Notes under the pieces: model-generated | The model's input: only the letters and a program-made list of their open reading frames with translations | Databases searched by the model: none | Told to the model about the DNA's origin: nothing | Position numbers and translations under genes: made by a program | Shown: piece after piece, positions 45,882-55,341 of the stretch | Numbering within the stretch: position 1 is the first letter of the stretch | How the letters are laid out: every line of letters begins with the position of its first letter | NCBI RefSeq assembly: GCF_018141445.1 | Contig: NZ_CP058649.1 | Span: 2,561,001 to 2,625,000, forward strand | Origin: Vallitalea pronyensis | GTDB taxonomy: Bacteria > Bacillota > Clostridia > Lachnospirales > Vallitaleaceae | Reading direction: 5' to 3' | Length of the DNA stretch: 64,000 nt

Positions 45882-47654
45882 ATGATAAAAGCATTGATAA
45901 GCAAAATGAAGAAAGTACATCATTGGAGTATTCTTAAACAGCAGATGTTTATCTATATTATTGCAGGTATGTTGCCTTTGTTCCTTGTAACGTCTGTCAT
46001 TATCTATTCACTGTCAACCGTCATTCTAGATACCACCTATAAAGAATTTTATAAAGAAGCCGAAACTGCTAATAGTAATTTGCAGCAGAATTTATATAAT
46101 GTGGAAGCTGTTATGAATTGGATAGCTTTTGATAATGCTCTCCATCGATTGTTAATTGACGAGTACACATCGCCTATCGACTATTATGAACAGTTTCAAA
46201 CAGTGCATAATTCCGTTATGCAACTCAGGAGCCTATATGTTGAAATTGAAAAAATCGAGTTTCTTCATAACAATCCAACGACTACTTCTGGATCTGAGTT
46301 TTTATATATTGGAGACGGTCTTGAAGAGGAGTACAATCAGTTTATTCATATGGAGAATATAGAGAAGGGTGTTATTACTTATGATGATTCGGTAGAGAAT
46401 TATATTATTTATCAATTATTAAGCCTTTATAAAGGTAATCCGAAGTACAAAGTTTTGGCGAAAGTCCAACTAAATGATGATGCCTTCTTGAAGCAATTTG
46501 AAAACACAAGAAATATTGAATACTATTTTTTAAACAGTAATAAAGAAATTATGTATGCCAATAGTCATGATGCATTAGCAATAGAAGAAGATAATCATAA
46601 GTATCTTGTTTATGAAACGTATTATAGAACAGCCAATCGATTTGGAGGGTATAAACTATACTCTCGAATAGCCAAATATGCATTAATTGAAGATTTTATC
46701 AATGTATATATTATTTTGTTCTTTGCTATGATGCTTAGTTTTATGCTTTCTTACTTTCTTCTAAGAAAATTAATCAATTTTAGTTCAAAAAGGTTGGTTG
46801 ATTTTTCCGATCACATGGATAGTATGACGGAAGAACTCACTACCTTTTCATGTGAAGATTATTCAGATGAAGTAGGCAATGCCATTGATAATTACAATAA
46901 GATGGTGGGCATGATTCATGAAATGATTATCGAAAAAAATCAAAACGAGCTTCGTGAAAAGAACTTAGAACTTGAGAATACAAGAGCTAGACTATATGTT
47001 CTTTATTCCCAGATTAATCCTCATTTCTTATCCAACACCTTAAATGGTATCAAGATGAATTGTGTCATAAAAGGTGAAAAGGAAACGGCCAACATTCTAG
47101 GTGAGTTAAGTAAAATGTTTAGAAGCCTCATGCTTTACAGTGAACCCATGGCTGCACTTTGGCAAGAAGTGGATTTTATTGAAACATATTTAAAGATTCA
47201 GAAGTTTAGGTTTAAGGAAAAACTAGAGTATTCAATAATAATAGATGATCAGGCTAGACTGCAACCCATTCCACGTATGACACTACAACCTTTAGTAGAA
47301 AATTCATGTATACACGGCATTCAAAAAAATGCTGAGGGAGGCATGATACAAATACATGCTTTCGTTAAAGACCAGCATTTTCGAATTGTGATTACAGATA
47401 ACGGCGTTGGCATTGGTGATAAACAATTGAATATCATTCGAGAAAGGATGGTAACGGAAGACATCCAAGAATCAAGTATAGGCATTATTAATGTCTATAA
47501 ACGTTTAAAATTTTATTATGGTGACAATCTAACGTTTGAAGTTGAAAAAGCTACACCTAGAGGTACCAAGATTCATATAGATATTGATTTACAGGGCTTT
47601 AGAGACAAGTCAATCGAGATAAATGAATTAGAAAAGGAGGAAAGACATGTATAG
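45882..47654 (+). CDS. YesM-type sensor histidine kinase
   Basis: A 590-residue membrane kinase: TM1 (about 25-48), an extracytoplasmic domain of about 220 residues, TM2 (about 272-292), a HAMP-like linker and coiled coil, then the His_kinase domain with H381 in SQINPHFLSNTLN and an HATPase domain (LQPLVENSCIHGI; DNGVGIGD). This is the LytS/YesM class, which usually senses sugars or binding proteins outside the cell. Its 3' end overlaps the response regulator by 8 bases, so they are a pair. It is placed between carbohydrate enzymes it most likely regulates. Confidence 0.9.
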   Translation: MIKALISKMKKVHHWSILKQQMFIYIIAGMLPLFLVTSVIIYSLSTVILDTTYKEFYKEAETANSNLQQNLYNVEAVMNWIAFDNALHRLLIDEYTSPIDYYEQFQTVHNSVMQLRSLYVEIEKIEFLHNNPTTTSGSEFLYIGDGLEEEYNQFIHMENIEKGVITYDDSVENYIIYQLLSLYKGNPKYKVLAKVQLNDDAFLKQFENTRNIEYYFLNSNKEIMYANSHDALAIEEDNHKYLVYETYYRTANRFGGYKLYSRIAKYALIEDFINVYIILFFAMMLSFMLSYFLLRKLINFSSKRLVDFSDHMDSMTEELTTFSCEDYSDEVGNAIDNYNKMVGMIHEMIIEKNQNELREKNLELENTRARLYVLYSQINPHFLSNTLNGIKMNCVIKGEKETANILGELSKMFRSLMLYSEPMAALWQEVDFIETYLKIQKFRFKEKLEYSIIIDDQARLQPIPRMTLQPLVENSCIHGIQKNAEGGMIQIHAFVKDQHFRIVITDNGVGIGDKQLNIIRERMVTEDIQESSIGIINVYKRLKFYYGDNLTFEVEKATPRGTKIHIDIDLQGFRDKSIEINELEKEERHV

Positions 47655-49218
47655 AGTTATATTAGTTGATGATGAAAGTATCGTTCTTGAAGGCCTTCAG
47701 AGAATTATTGATTGGAAATCACTAGGTTATCAGATAATCGCAACGGCAGATGACGGATCTACATGTCTAAAACTTTTAGAAACCATCACCCCGGATCTCA
47801 TTATTACAGACATTAAAATGCGTAAAATGGATGGAATTGAATTAATTGAAAACATTAGAAACATGAACATCGATCAACCAAAGGTCATATTTTTGACAGG
47901 TTATAATGAGTTTAGTTACGCTAAAGAAGCACTTAGATATAGAGCTAGGAATTATATATTGAAACCTATTGTTGAAGATGAATTAGTTCAGTCTCTTGTC
48001 CAGGTGAAGAAAGAATTAGATAAAGAGAAGAGTATGAGTAGTGTTATTGATGATTACAGAAAGATTCATATTCAATCACAAATAACAGGGTTACTTGAGC
48101 AAAATACTGCCGATGAATCCCTAGAGTATCTTTTCAATAATACCCATTTAGACAGGTATGATTTTTATCGCTGTGGTATTGTTAGAATAAGACCTGCAAA
48201 AACAAATGAAATTAGTTTGGATAAAGTACGTCGAACGGTTGAAGAACGATGCAACGAAGCGATAGATAGTTATGGTCTTAGTGATAGGATAGAAGGTTAT
48301 CTCTTTAGAATTAAAGAACATAGCATAGGTATGCTTCTTGCTTATCATAGCGACTATGAAATCCATGAGTACATTGAACGACTATCTGAACGTTTAAAGA
48401 ATATGCTGCCTATAAGTACAGCTCATCATATTACGGTTTCTTATGGAAAAAAAGTGAAACAGATGGTCGATTTTCACTTATCTTATGAAACGGCCATTCA
48501 AGCATCTAAGTTTATGATTTACTATGATTCTAGAACCCAGATTACTTATTCAGACATAAAACAATACACCATTAACAAGATTGATTATAATAAACTTATT
48601 CCAGTAGACAAGCTAATAAAAGCCGTTATTACCAATGAATATGATGCTATTTATTCATTTTTTTCATTGAATTTTATGGTGTTTAAGAAAGACAGAGTGA
48701 GTATAGATGATATCATCATTTTTATCAACAAAATATTTATGGACTGTACCAAAGAACTAAAAGTATATTGCCCAGATGAAAACTATAGTCAAAATGATTT
48801 GTTTTACTCCATTAAAGAAAGAATGCCTTCATTAAGCATATTGATGAAAGAGGTATTGGACTTTGCTCTTTGGGTAAGTGACACGATTAAGGAAAGTGGT
48901 AAAAAATCAACAAACAAAGATGATATAGTTGACTATATCAATGCGTATTTTAGGGAGAATATTACCCTTAAGATGATTGCAGAGAAGTTTTATGTTAATC
49001 CTGTATATTTAGGTCAAGTACTACAAAAAAAACTTAAGATTGGATTTAAAAAGTATCTTGAAAATCTTCGAATGGAAGAATCAAAAAAGCTATTGAAGAC
49101 CACGGATAAGCCCATTTATGAAATTGCTTTTGAAGTAGGTTATAATGATCCAGAGTATTTTTCCAGGGTGTTTTACAAAGCCTATGGCGTAACACCAAGT
49201 CAGTATAAACAACAATGA
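47647..49218 (+). CDS. YesN-type response regulator with AraC DNA-binding domain
   Basis: A 523-residue regulator. The receiver domain has D8-D9, phospho-acceptor D55 in IITDIKM and K in LKPI. A middle region of about 270 residues is typical of YesN-like proteins. The C-terminal AraC domain carries two HTH motifs (LKMIAEKFYVNPVYLGQVL; IYEIAFEVGYNDPEYFSRVF). The ribosome binding site AAAAGGAGG lies within the kinase gene. It is the best candidate for binding the GGGG-containing direct repeats at 41578-41610 and 57931-57965. Confidence 0.92.
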   Translation: MYRVILVDDESIVLEGLQRIIDWKSLGYQIIATADDGSTCLKLLETITPDLIITDIKMRKMDGIELIENIRNMNIDQPKVIFLTGYNEFSYAKEALRYRARNYILKPIVEDELVQSLVQVKKELDKEKSMSSVIDDYRKIHIQSQITGLLEQNTADESLEYLFNNTHLDRYDFYRCGIVRIRPAKTNEISLDKVRRTVEERCNEAIDSYGLSDRIEGYLFRIKEHSIGMLLAYHSDYEIHEYIERLSERLKNMLPISTAHHITVSYGKKVKQMVDFHLSYETAIQASKFMIYYDSRTQITYSDIKQYTINKIDYNKLIPVDKLIKAVITNEYDAIYSFFSLNFMVFKKDRVSIDDIIIFINKIFMDCTKELKVYCPDENYSQNDLFYSIKERMPSLSILMKEVLDFALWVSDTIKESGKKSTNKDDIVDYINAYFRENITLKMIAEKFYVNPVYLGQVLQKKLKIGFKKYLENLRMEESKKLLKTTDKPIYEIAFEVGYNDPEYFSRVFYKAYGVTPSQYKQQ

Positions 49219-49235
49219 TAAATAATTTTTTTACA

Positions 49236-49268
49236 AGGAGCATAGGCTTAGCGTCTATGCTCCTGCTT
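49236..49268 (+). terminator. Terminator after the two-component pair
   Basis: AGGAGCATAGGC pairs with GTCTATGCTCCT around TTAGC, followed by GCTTATT. The T-run is weak. Confidence 0.6.
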
Positions 49269-49384
49269 ATTGTAGACAGATAATATGTTTATCTGTTTTT
49301 TTTACAGATTTGCCTTTAGTTTATCTGGTTATATTCTTTCAAGGATAAGTTATGATAGTGACAATAAGGATCAGGAGGACGACA

Positions 49385-49465
49385 ATGAAGATGGAGATAA
49401 AAAACTGTAAACGACGCTTACATATGGGTTTACATACACCTGAAATGACAGATGATTTTGGTTGA
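49385..49465 (+). pseudogene. 26-codon ORF resembling the start of the next gene
   Basis: With a strong ribosome binding site (AGGAGGACGAC), the ORF ends RRLHMGLHTPEMTDDFG, which resembles RQIHLDFHTSEVIEQVG at the start of the following protein. It is probably the remnant of a truncated paralogue, or less likely a leader peptide. Confidence 0.5.
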
Positions 49466-49506
49466 TGACATGACTATAGCATATGAATAGTAAAGGAGAA
49501 AAAAAC

Positions 49507-51525
49507 ATGCGATTTAGGCAGATACATTTAGATTTTCATACATCAGAGGTTATTGAACAAGTAGGAAACAAATTTTCAAAAGAGCAGTTTCAGCTCGCAT
49601 TAAAGGAAGGGCATGTGAACGCCATTAACGTGTTTGCAAAATGCCATCATGGTTATTCCTATTTTCCTTCCAAGGTTAATGCACAACACCCTGGCTGTTC
49701 CATTGATCTTCTTGGAAATATTATTGAAGCAGCGGAAGAAATAGATGTGGAGGTTCCTATATATATTTCAGCAGGTCTTGATGAAAAATATGCTAAAACA
49801 CATCCAGAATGGTTAATCAGAAATAAAGATGAAAGTACGCGATGGACGTCGGATTTTATGAATCCGGGCTATCACGAGCTTTGCTTTAATACACCATATT
49901 TAGATGAATTATTGCTTCAGATTGAAGAAGTCGTGACTTTATATAAACCCAAAGGGTTGTGGCTAGATATTGTAGGCGTTCGCCCATGTTACTGCAGAAC
50001 TTGTGTGGCTGAAGCTCATGACCTTTCATTAGATGTTGATAACCCAGTAGACATGATTAAGCTATGGGAGAAAACGTATAAAAATTATCAACAAAAAGTA
50101 TGTGATTTGGTTGAAAGACTTAACCCAGAAACACATATCTTTCATAATAGCGGTCATTTTGCAAGAGGAAGAGAAGATTTATGGTCTGCAAACACCCATT
50201 ACGAATTAGAGTCTTTACCAACGGGTGGATGGAGTTATGATCATTTTCCAATGTCTGCCAGATATATACAAGGCTTTGGTGTGGACTTTCTTGGTATGAC
50301 GGGTAAGTTTCATACATCATGGGGAGAGTTTGGCGGTTTTAAACATCCCAATGCTTTACGTTATGAAATGGCACTTGATCTAATGAACGGAGCGAAGTGC
50401 TGTATTGGTGACCAGCTTCATCCTGATGGAGAGATGGATTTAGCCACATATCGTCTGATTGGTCAAGCATATAAGGAAGTGGAAGATAAAGAAGTCTATT
50501 GCGATGGCGTTAAAAGTGTTGCTGACATTGGTGTTTTTTCGGCGGAAGTAATTGAAGGTACTAAGATGATGTCAGAGTTTAATAATCTGTCTGACTCTGG
50601 AGCTGTTCGTATGTTAACAGAAGGGCATTATCTGTTTGACTTAATAGATGATCGAAGTGATTTTACCAAATATCGACTATTGATTCTTCCTGATAAAGTT
50701 CGTGTGGATAAATGTTTAGCTGATAAGATAAATAAATTCATAGAAAGGGGTGGTAAGGTTTTAGCTTCAGGTGAATCAGGTCTTGCTAGATTAGATGGCT
50801 CTAATGAGAAATCAGACGAACGTTATGATGCAGTAAATGATGCTAGTTATTTTAAACTAGATTTAATGGTGACATATGAAGGTAAGATACCGTATAGTCC
50901 AGCATATATTAAACCTGAATTTAAGTTAAAGTCAGTGGATTCAAGCTCCTATGTGTTCTATGATGAAAGTTACAAAGTAGAAGCAAAAGGTGGTGAAATT
51001 CTTGGGGTTATAGAAAAGCCTTACCATAACAGAACTTACAAAACTTTTTGTTCCCATAAGCACTTTCCAACCAGTCATGAGACCATTAGTCCTGCAATTG
51101 TTATGGGGAACTCAACCTGTTATATGAGTTGGAATGTGTTTAGAGATTATGCCATGGTGGGAAGCATTATCTACAAAGAAATCGTCCAATATCTTCTTGA
51201 TAGGATGTTAGAGAAACAAAAAAGTGTTGAGACAACACTTGGTTCTTATGGTAGTGTGAGTCTTATGCATCAAGAAGAAGAGAAACGTTTCGTACTTCAT
51301 ACGGTGTATGCAGTTCCAGTTATGCGAGGCCGTCATATTAATGTGATTGAAGATATACAACCGGTTTATCATATTGAGATGAAAGTAAAAACAGGTAAGC
51401 CAATTAAGAAGGTCTATTTGGCACCTTCTAAAGAAGAATTGGCATTTAGCAATAAGGACAATGCTGTAAGTTTTGAGATTCCTAAAGTTGAGTGTCATCA
51501 AATGGTGGTGATGGATTATGCATAA
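49507..51525 (+). CDS. GHL6-like TIM-barrel glycosidase-related protein
   Basis: A 672-residue cytoplasmic protein. The N-terminal part (about 1-350) resembles hypothetical glycosyl hydrolase 6 (GHL6/alpha-amylase-like barrel): RQIHLDFHTSE, HPEWLIRNKD, GLWLDIVGVRPCYC. A glutamine-amidotransferase-like beta-galactosidase trimerisation fold follows (about 350-480, YRLLILPDKVRVDKCLADKI), then a beta domain. ATG 49507 is chosen because AAAGGAG lies 8 bases upstream; ATG 49483 has none. It overlaps the GH52 gene by 8 bases. Activity is undetermined for this family; a glycosidase acting with GH52 is a fair guess. Confidence 0.75.
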   Translation: MRFRQIHLDFHTSEVIEQVGNKFSKEQFQLALKEGHVNAINVFAKCHHGYSYFPSKVNAQHPGCSIDLLGNIIEAAEEIDVEVPIYISAGLDEKYAKTHPEWLIRNKDESTRWTSDFMNPGYHELCFNTPYLDELLLQIEEVVTLYKPKGLWLDIVGVRPCYCRTCVAEAHDLSLDVDNPVDMIKLWEKTYKNYQQKVCDLVERLNPETHIFHNSGHFARGREDLWSANTHYELESLPTGGWSYDHFPMSARYIQGFGVDFLGMTGKFHTSWGEFGGFKHPNALRYEMALDLMNGAKCCIGDQLHPDGEMDLATYRLIGQAYKEVEDKEVYCDGVKSVADIGVFSAEVIEGTKMMSEFNNLSDSGAVRMLTEGHYLFDLIDDRSDFTKYRLLILPDKVRVDKCLADKINKFIERGGKVLASGESGLARLDGSNEKSDERYDAVNDASYFKLDLMVTYEGKIPYSPAYIKPEFKLKSVDSSSYVFYDESYKVEAKGGEILGVIEKPYHNRTYKTFCSHKHFPTSHETISPAIVMGNSTCYMSWNVFRDYAMVGSIIYKEIVQYLLDRMLEKQKSVETTLGSYGSVSLMHQEEEKRFVLHTVYAVPVMRGRHINVIEDIQPVYHIEMKVKTGKPIKKVYLAPSKEELAFSNKDNAVSFEIPKVECHQMVVMDYA

Positions 51526-53647
51526 TAACTTGTTTCAAAGTTTACACAGCCCTATAGGTGCAGGTGCTGCTTTTGCCATTGGCCTTGAAGGTACAGGCGG
51601 TGGCTTTATGTTAGAAAATGATTATGTACCGGAGCAAGACATCTTTATTGGTTATAGAGAAGAACAATGCGTTAGCTTATTACCTTTTTATAAGAAAGGG
51701 CAGAAAACCGGTAAAGAATCCTATACACAAGAGGAAGATTCGGGAGAAATAAAGGTAGAAAGCATAGCGCCAGATAAAATCAGTAGAACATTCGGTTATG
51801 GTACAGACACTTTTAGAACAGAAGATATTGAGTTTTCCATTACAAGTAGATTTAATCAGCTTCCAGATATTGAGAAGCATAATCCGGTCGCTCAAGGTAT
51901 TCTATCCGGCGAATACTATGAAGATATAAAACGTAAAGTATTACCGGTGGTTGTTGGAAAATTGGTTATTGATAACCGTTTAGGTGATAACGATAAAGAA
52001 GGGATTTTTGCCATTAGTGGTAATACAAGAAAGATTTTCTTGCAGCAAGAAACGAAAGGGCGTTATGCCGGTTATCGCTCTGCTGATGGTTATGGATTTG
52101 CGGTGGATAATAGGGGGGGAACGATTACAGAAATATCAGATTTTGACTTTCCGTCATTGTATCGTAAAACACTCCCAGCATGTTTAGTGCTTGGACCTAT
52201 GTCAGGTATTTTATTTCAGGTGCCAAAAGGTGAAAAAGTGGAAGTAGACATGGTCTTTGGTTGGTTTAAGGAACACGAGACAACGGAAGGATTACATCGG
52301 TATAAGTATTTGTATACAGACTATTTCAACTCTCTACTAGAGGTGTTTGACTATGGATTCTCACAAAAAGACTATTTATGGGTTGAAGCATTAGAAGCAG
52401 ACAAGAAGGTTCTGGAATCAGAATTGACAGAAGATCAAAAGATTCTTGTTAATCAGGCTGCTAAATCTTACTATGTTAGTTCGATGCTGTTTAGTGAAGG
52501 AAACCAAGTGCGTTGGGTGATGAATGAAGGTAGTTTTCTCATGATGAATACCTTTGACTTGATTATTGACCATATGTTTTTTGACTTAAGGTATCACGGT
52601 TGGGTACTTAGAAATCAACTGGCGTATTATGTGAAGGAATATTCTTATTATGATCAGTGTGGGATTTCATTCAGTCATGACCAAGGTGTGCGCAACCTAT
52701 TTGCACCACAAGGTCATTCAAGTTATGAAATACCAAATACAAAAGATTGCTTTTCCTATATGACTCAGGAAGAATTGTGTAATTGGATTATTACGGCTTC
52801 AATTTATGTCCATCAACAACAGGATATAGCGTTTGCTATGGACATGAAAGATGTGATTAAGGATAGTTTAGCATCAATGATGAAACGTGATGGCGATGAA
52901 GCGCTTCTGGACGGCATAATGGATGTGGACTCAAGCCGTTGCGGAACAGGTGCAGAGATTACAACATATGATTCATTAGATGAGAGTTTAGGTCAGGCCA
53001 GAAGAAACATATACATGGCTGTAAAATGTTTTGCATCATACTTAGGATTGGTTAGTCTCATTGAAGCTGTTCTTGAGGGTATTGGAGAAATAGACGATCA
53101 AGAAGCTGGAAAGAGAGAAATGTTCGTAGAAGCATTTAATCAATTACGTAAGCAAGCTGAAGCCCAAGCACTGTTAGGTGCAAGAACCATTAATGGTTTT
53201 GTTGGAGAAGACGGTACTTTCCCAGCTATTGTTAAAGAAGGAAATGAAACCATGATTATTCCAATTGTAGAAGGTGTTATTTACCCTTTTTATGCAGGAA
53301 TGGATGATTGGCTTCTTAAACAGCCTGAAACCGTGGCGTTATTGAATCATCTACGAGGACACATAGATGTGATTCTTACAAAAGGAAAATGTCTTTTTGA
53401 TGACGGAGGGTGGAAGTTATCGGCAACGAGTGTTAATTCATGGATGAGTAAGATTTTCTTGTGCCAACATATTGTAGAGAAGATATTAGATATGGATATG
53501 GATATGCGTGAAGCAAACAAAGCCCATGTAAAATGGTGGATAGTGAATTGCCCTACTAATCCAGGTATTGATCAGGTTTTTGATGGGCATCAGGAAGAAA
53601 GAGGTTTTCATTATCCTAGAGCTGTAACAAATACCTTGTGGTGGTAA
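51518..53647 (+). CDS. GH52 beta-xylosidase
   Basis: A 709-residue enzyme matching family 52 along its length: LHSPIGAGAAFAIGLEG near the N-terminus, WVMNEGSFLMMNTFDLIIDH with E337 as the expected nucleophile, TTYDSLDESLGQARRN with an Asp at 485-488 as expected acid, and YPRAVTNTLWW at the end. Characterised members hydrolyse xylooligosaccharides from the non-reducing end inside the cell. There is no signal peptide. It is translationally coupled to the preceding GHL6-like gene by an 8-base overlap. This family is small and mostly known from Bacilli. Confidence 0.92.
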   Translation: MHNNLFQSLHSPIGAGAAFAIGLEGTGGGFMLENDYVPEQDIFIGYREEQCVSLLPFYKKGQKTGKESYTQEEDSGEIKVESIAPDKISRTFGYGTDTFRTEDIEFSITSRFNQLPDIEKHNPVAQGILSGEYYEDIKRKVLPVVVGKLVIDNRLGDNDKEGIFAISGNTRKIFLQQETKGRYAGYRSADGYGFAVDNRGGTITEISDFDFPSLYRKTLPACLVLGPMSGILFQVPKGEKVEVDMVFGWFKEHETTEGLHRYKYLYTDYFNSLLEVFDYGFSQKDYLWVEALEADKKVLESELTEDQKILVNQAAKSYYVSSMLFSEGNQVRWVMNEGSFLMMNTFDLIIDHMFFDLRYHGWVLRNQLAYYVKEYSYYDQCGISFSHDQGVRNLFAPQGHSSYEIPNTKDCFSYMTQEELCNWIITASIYVHQQQDIAFAMDMKDVIKDSLASMMKRDGDEALLDGIMDVDSSRCGTGAEITTYDSLDESLGQARRNIYMAVKCFASYLGLVSLIEAVLEGIGEIDDQEAGKREMFVEAFNQLRKQAEAQALLGARTINGFVGEDGTFPAIVKEGNETMIIPIVEGVIYPFYAGMDDWLLKQPETVALLNHLRGHIDVILTKGKCLFDDGGWKLSATSVNSWMSKIFLCQHIVEKILDMDMDMREANKAHVKWWIVNCPTNPGIDQVFDGHQEERGFHYPRAVTNTLWW

Positions 53648-53702
53648 ATGAAAGGAGAATGCATCAAGTGGATAAGTTGTCTACTTGGTGCATATTGGTA
53701 TA

Positions 53703-55289
53703 ATGAGTAAATTCAAATTAGCACCAATTTTTAGTGAGCATATGATTTTACAAAGGGATAAGGAAATGAGGATTTTTGGTTATGGTGAACAAGATGATGA
53801 AGTTGAAGTGACATTAACGTTTAGTCATGGTGAACATATGCCTTTACCCTATTATTGTAAAACTATTATAGTAGATAACAAATGGGAAGTTGTTTTTCCA
53901 GAACCCCTTGCCATACTTGGACTTGACGATGTTGATGATCTTAAACATGTATCTGTTGATATACATGTAAGCTGCAAAGGTGAAGCGATTAAGATTAAAC
54001 AGGCAGTATTTGGTGAAGTTTTTATAGTTGCGGGACAGTCCAATATGCAGTTTATGCTAAAAGAGACCTTTGAACTTGAAGAGGCTTTTCCAACGAGAGA
54101 GACTCTGGACCTACGCTATTATTTTACCCCTCGAATCTCATATGAAGGGGAAGATAAGTCCATGGAACCTTCAAGCTGGTACCTGTCAACAGATAAGCAA
54201 TTCGAGATGTTTTCTGCAGTTGCTTATTTTTTTGGACAGAAGATTCAAGCGTATGTAGATTGTCCAATTGGCATTATTGGATGTAACTGGGGCGGAAGCT
54301 CTTTGTTTTCTTGGATTAGTGAACAAGAGTGTCTGGAAGTTGAGGAAACCCATGAATACATGGAAAGCTTGCTTCAAGAAATGACGAAGAAATCCGAGAA
54401 ACAGTATGAAAATGAACAATTAAAATACGACTCAGAGGTACGGTTATATGATAAAAAGGTTAAAAGGTATCTTCATGATAACCCTATGGTAAAGGCATCA
54501 TATCCTTTAGATTTCTATTATCAAACCAAGCACTTGGATGGTCCATGGCCACCACCAATGGGTTACAAAAGTTTCCTAAGACCCGGCGGGCTATATGAAC
54601 ACATGGTTAAATCAATTGCACCTTACATGGTTGCAGGCGTATTGTGGTATCAAGGGGAGACAGATGTAATGCTTGGATCGGGATATCTTGCGATGTTAAG
54701 GATGTTGTTCCGATCCTGGAGAAAGCTATTTAAACAGAAGGCATTATTTTTCTTCTTGGTTCAGTTACCTGTGTTTTCATCCACGTCAGAAGAGGATAAA
54801 GGACGGGTTCTGCTACGTGAAGCACAATTTCAAGCTGCAATATCTGATCCTTATTCAGCTATTGCTTGTAGCCTAGACTTAGGTGATTGCTATAATATTC
54901 ATCCTTTTCTTAAGAAGGATATTGGGTATCGCATGGGTTTACTTGCTGGTAAATATCTTTACAAGAAAGTACAGATTGCAGAAGGACCTCGTATACGACA
55001 AGTATTTCAATGTGATGAAGGTCTAAAATTAAGTTTTACAAATGCTCAACATGGCATCTATGCTGATTATGGAAAGGTTTTAGGGTTTAAAGTGGTTGAA
55101 GAAAACCAACGTTATGATGTGAAGGCTGACATCGTTGGCCATGATATTGTCATTCCCAATCACGAGATAAAGAACTTCTCACACGTTAAAAAAATTGAAT
55201 ATGCCTATGAAAGTATGACAATTGGAACAGTTAAAAATTGGAAGAAACTGCCACTCTATCCTTTTTCACAAAGTTTATCCATGCAATGA
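53703..55289 (+). CDS. SGNH-fold acetylesterase, sialate O-acetylesterase-like
   Basis: A 528-residue protein. An N-terminal beta domain (LAPIFSEHMILQRDKEMRIF) precedes an SGNH hydrolase with S113 in GQSNMQF, GCNWGGSS as the oxyanion segment, WYQGETD, and DLGDCYNIHP with the late Asp-x-x-His. Such enzymes deacetylate sugars, including xylo- and manno-oligosaccharides in these loci. ATG 53703 overlaps the stop of an 11-codon ORF (GTG 53668, TAATG junction) that has its own AAAGGAG site, so initiation may depend on translational coupling. There is no signal peptide. Confidence 0.85.
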   Translation: MSKFKLAPIFSEHMILQRDKEMRIFGYGEQDDEVEVTLTFSHGEHMPLPYYCKTIIVDNKWEVVFPEPLAILGLDDVDDLKHVSVDIHVSCKGEAIKIKQAVFGEVFIVAGQSNMQFMLKETFELEEAFPTRETLDLRYYFTPRISYEGEDKSMEPSSWYLSTDKQFEMFSAVAYFFGQKIQAYVDCPIGIIGCNWGGSSLFSWISEQECLEVEETHEYMESLLQEMTKKSEKQYENEQLKYDSEVRLYDKKVKRYLHDNPMVKASYPLDFYYQTKHLDGPWPPPMGYKSFLRPGGLYEHMVKSIAPYMVAGVLWYQGETDVMLGSGYLAMLRMLFRSWRKLFKQKALFFFLVQLPVFSSTSEEDKGRVLLREAQFQAAISDPYSAIACSLDLGDCYNIHPFLKKDIGYRMGLLAGKYLYKKVQIAEGPRIRQVFQCDEGLKLSFTNAQHGIYADYGKVLGFKVVEENQRYDVKADIVGHDIVIPNHEIKNFSHVKKIEYAYESMTIGTVKNWKKLPLYPFSQSLSMQ

Positions 55290-55341
55290 AGCGATCCAAA
55301 GGGTGGCAAATTCAAAGACGAAAGAGCTGGAAAGGAATAAG

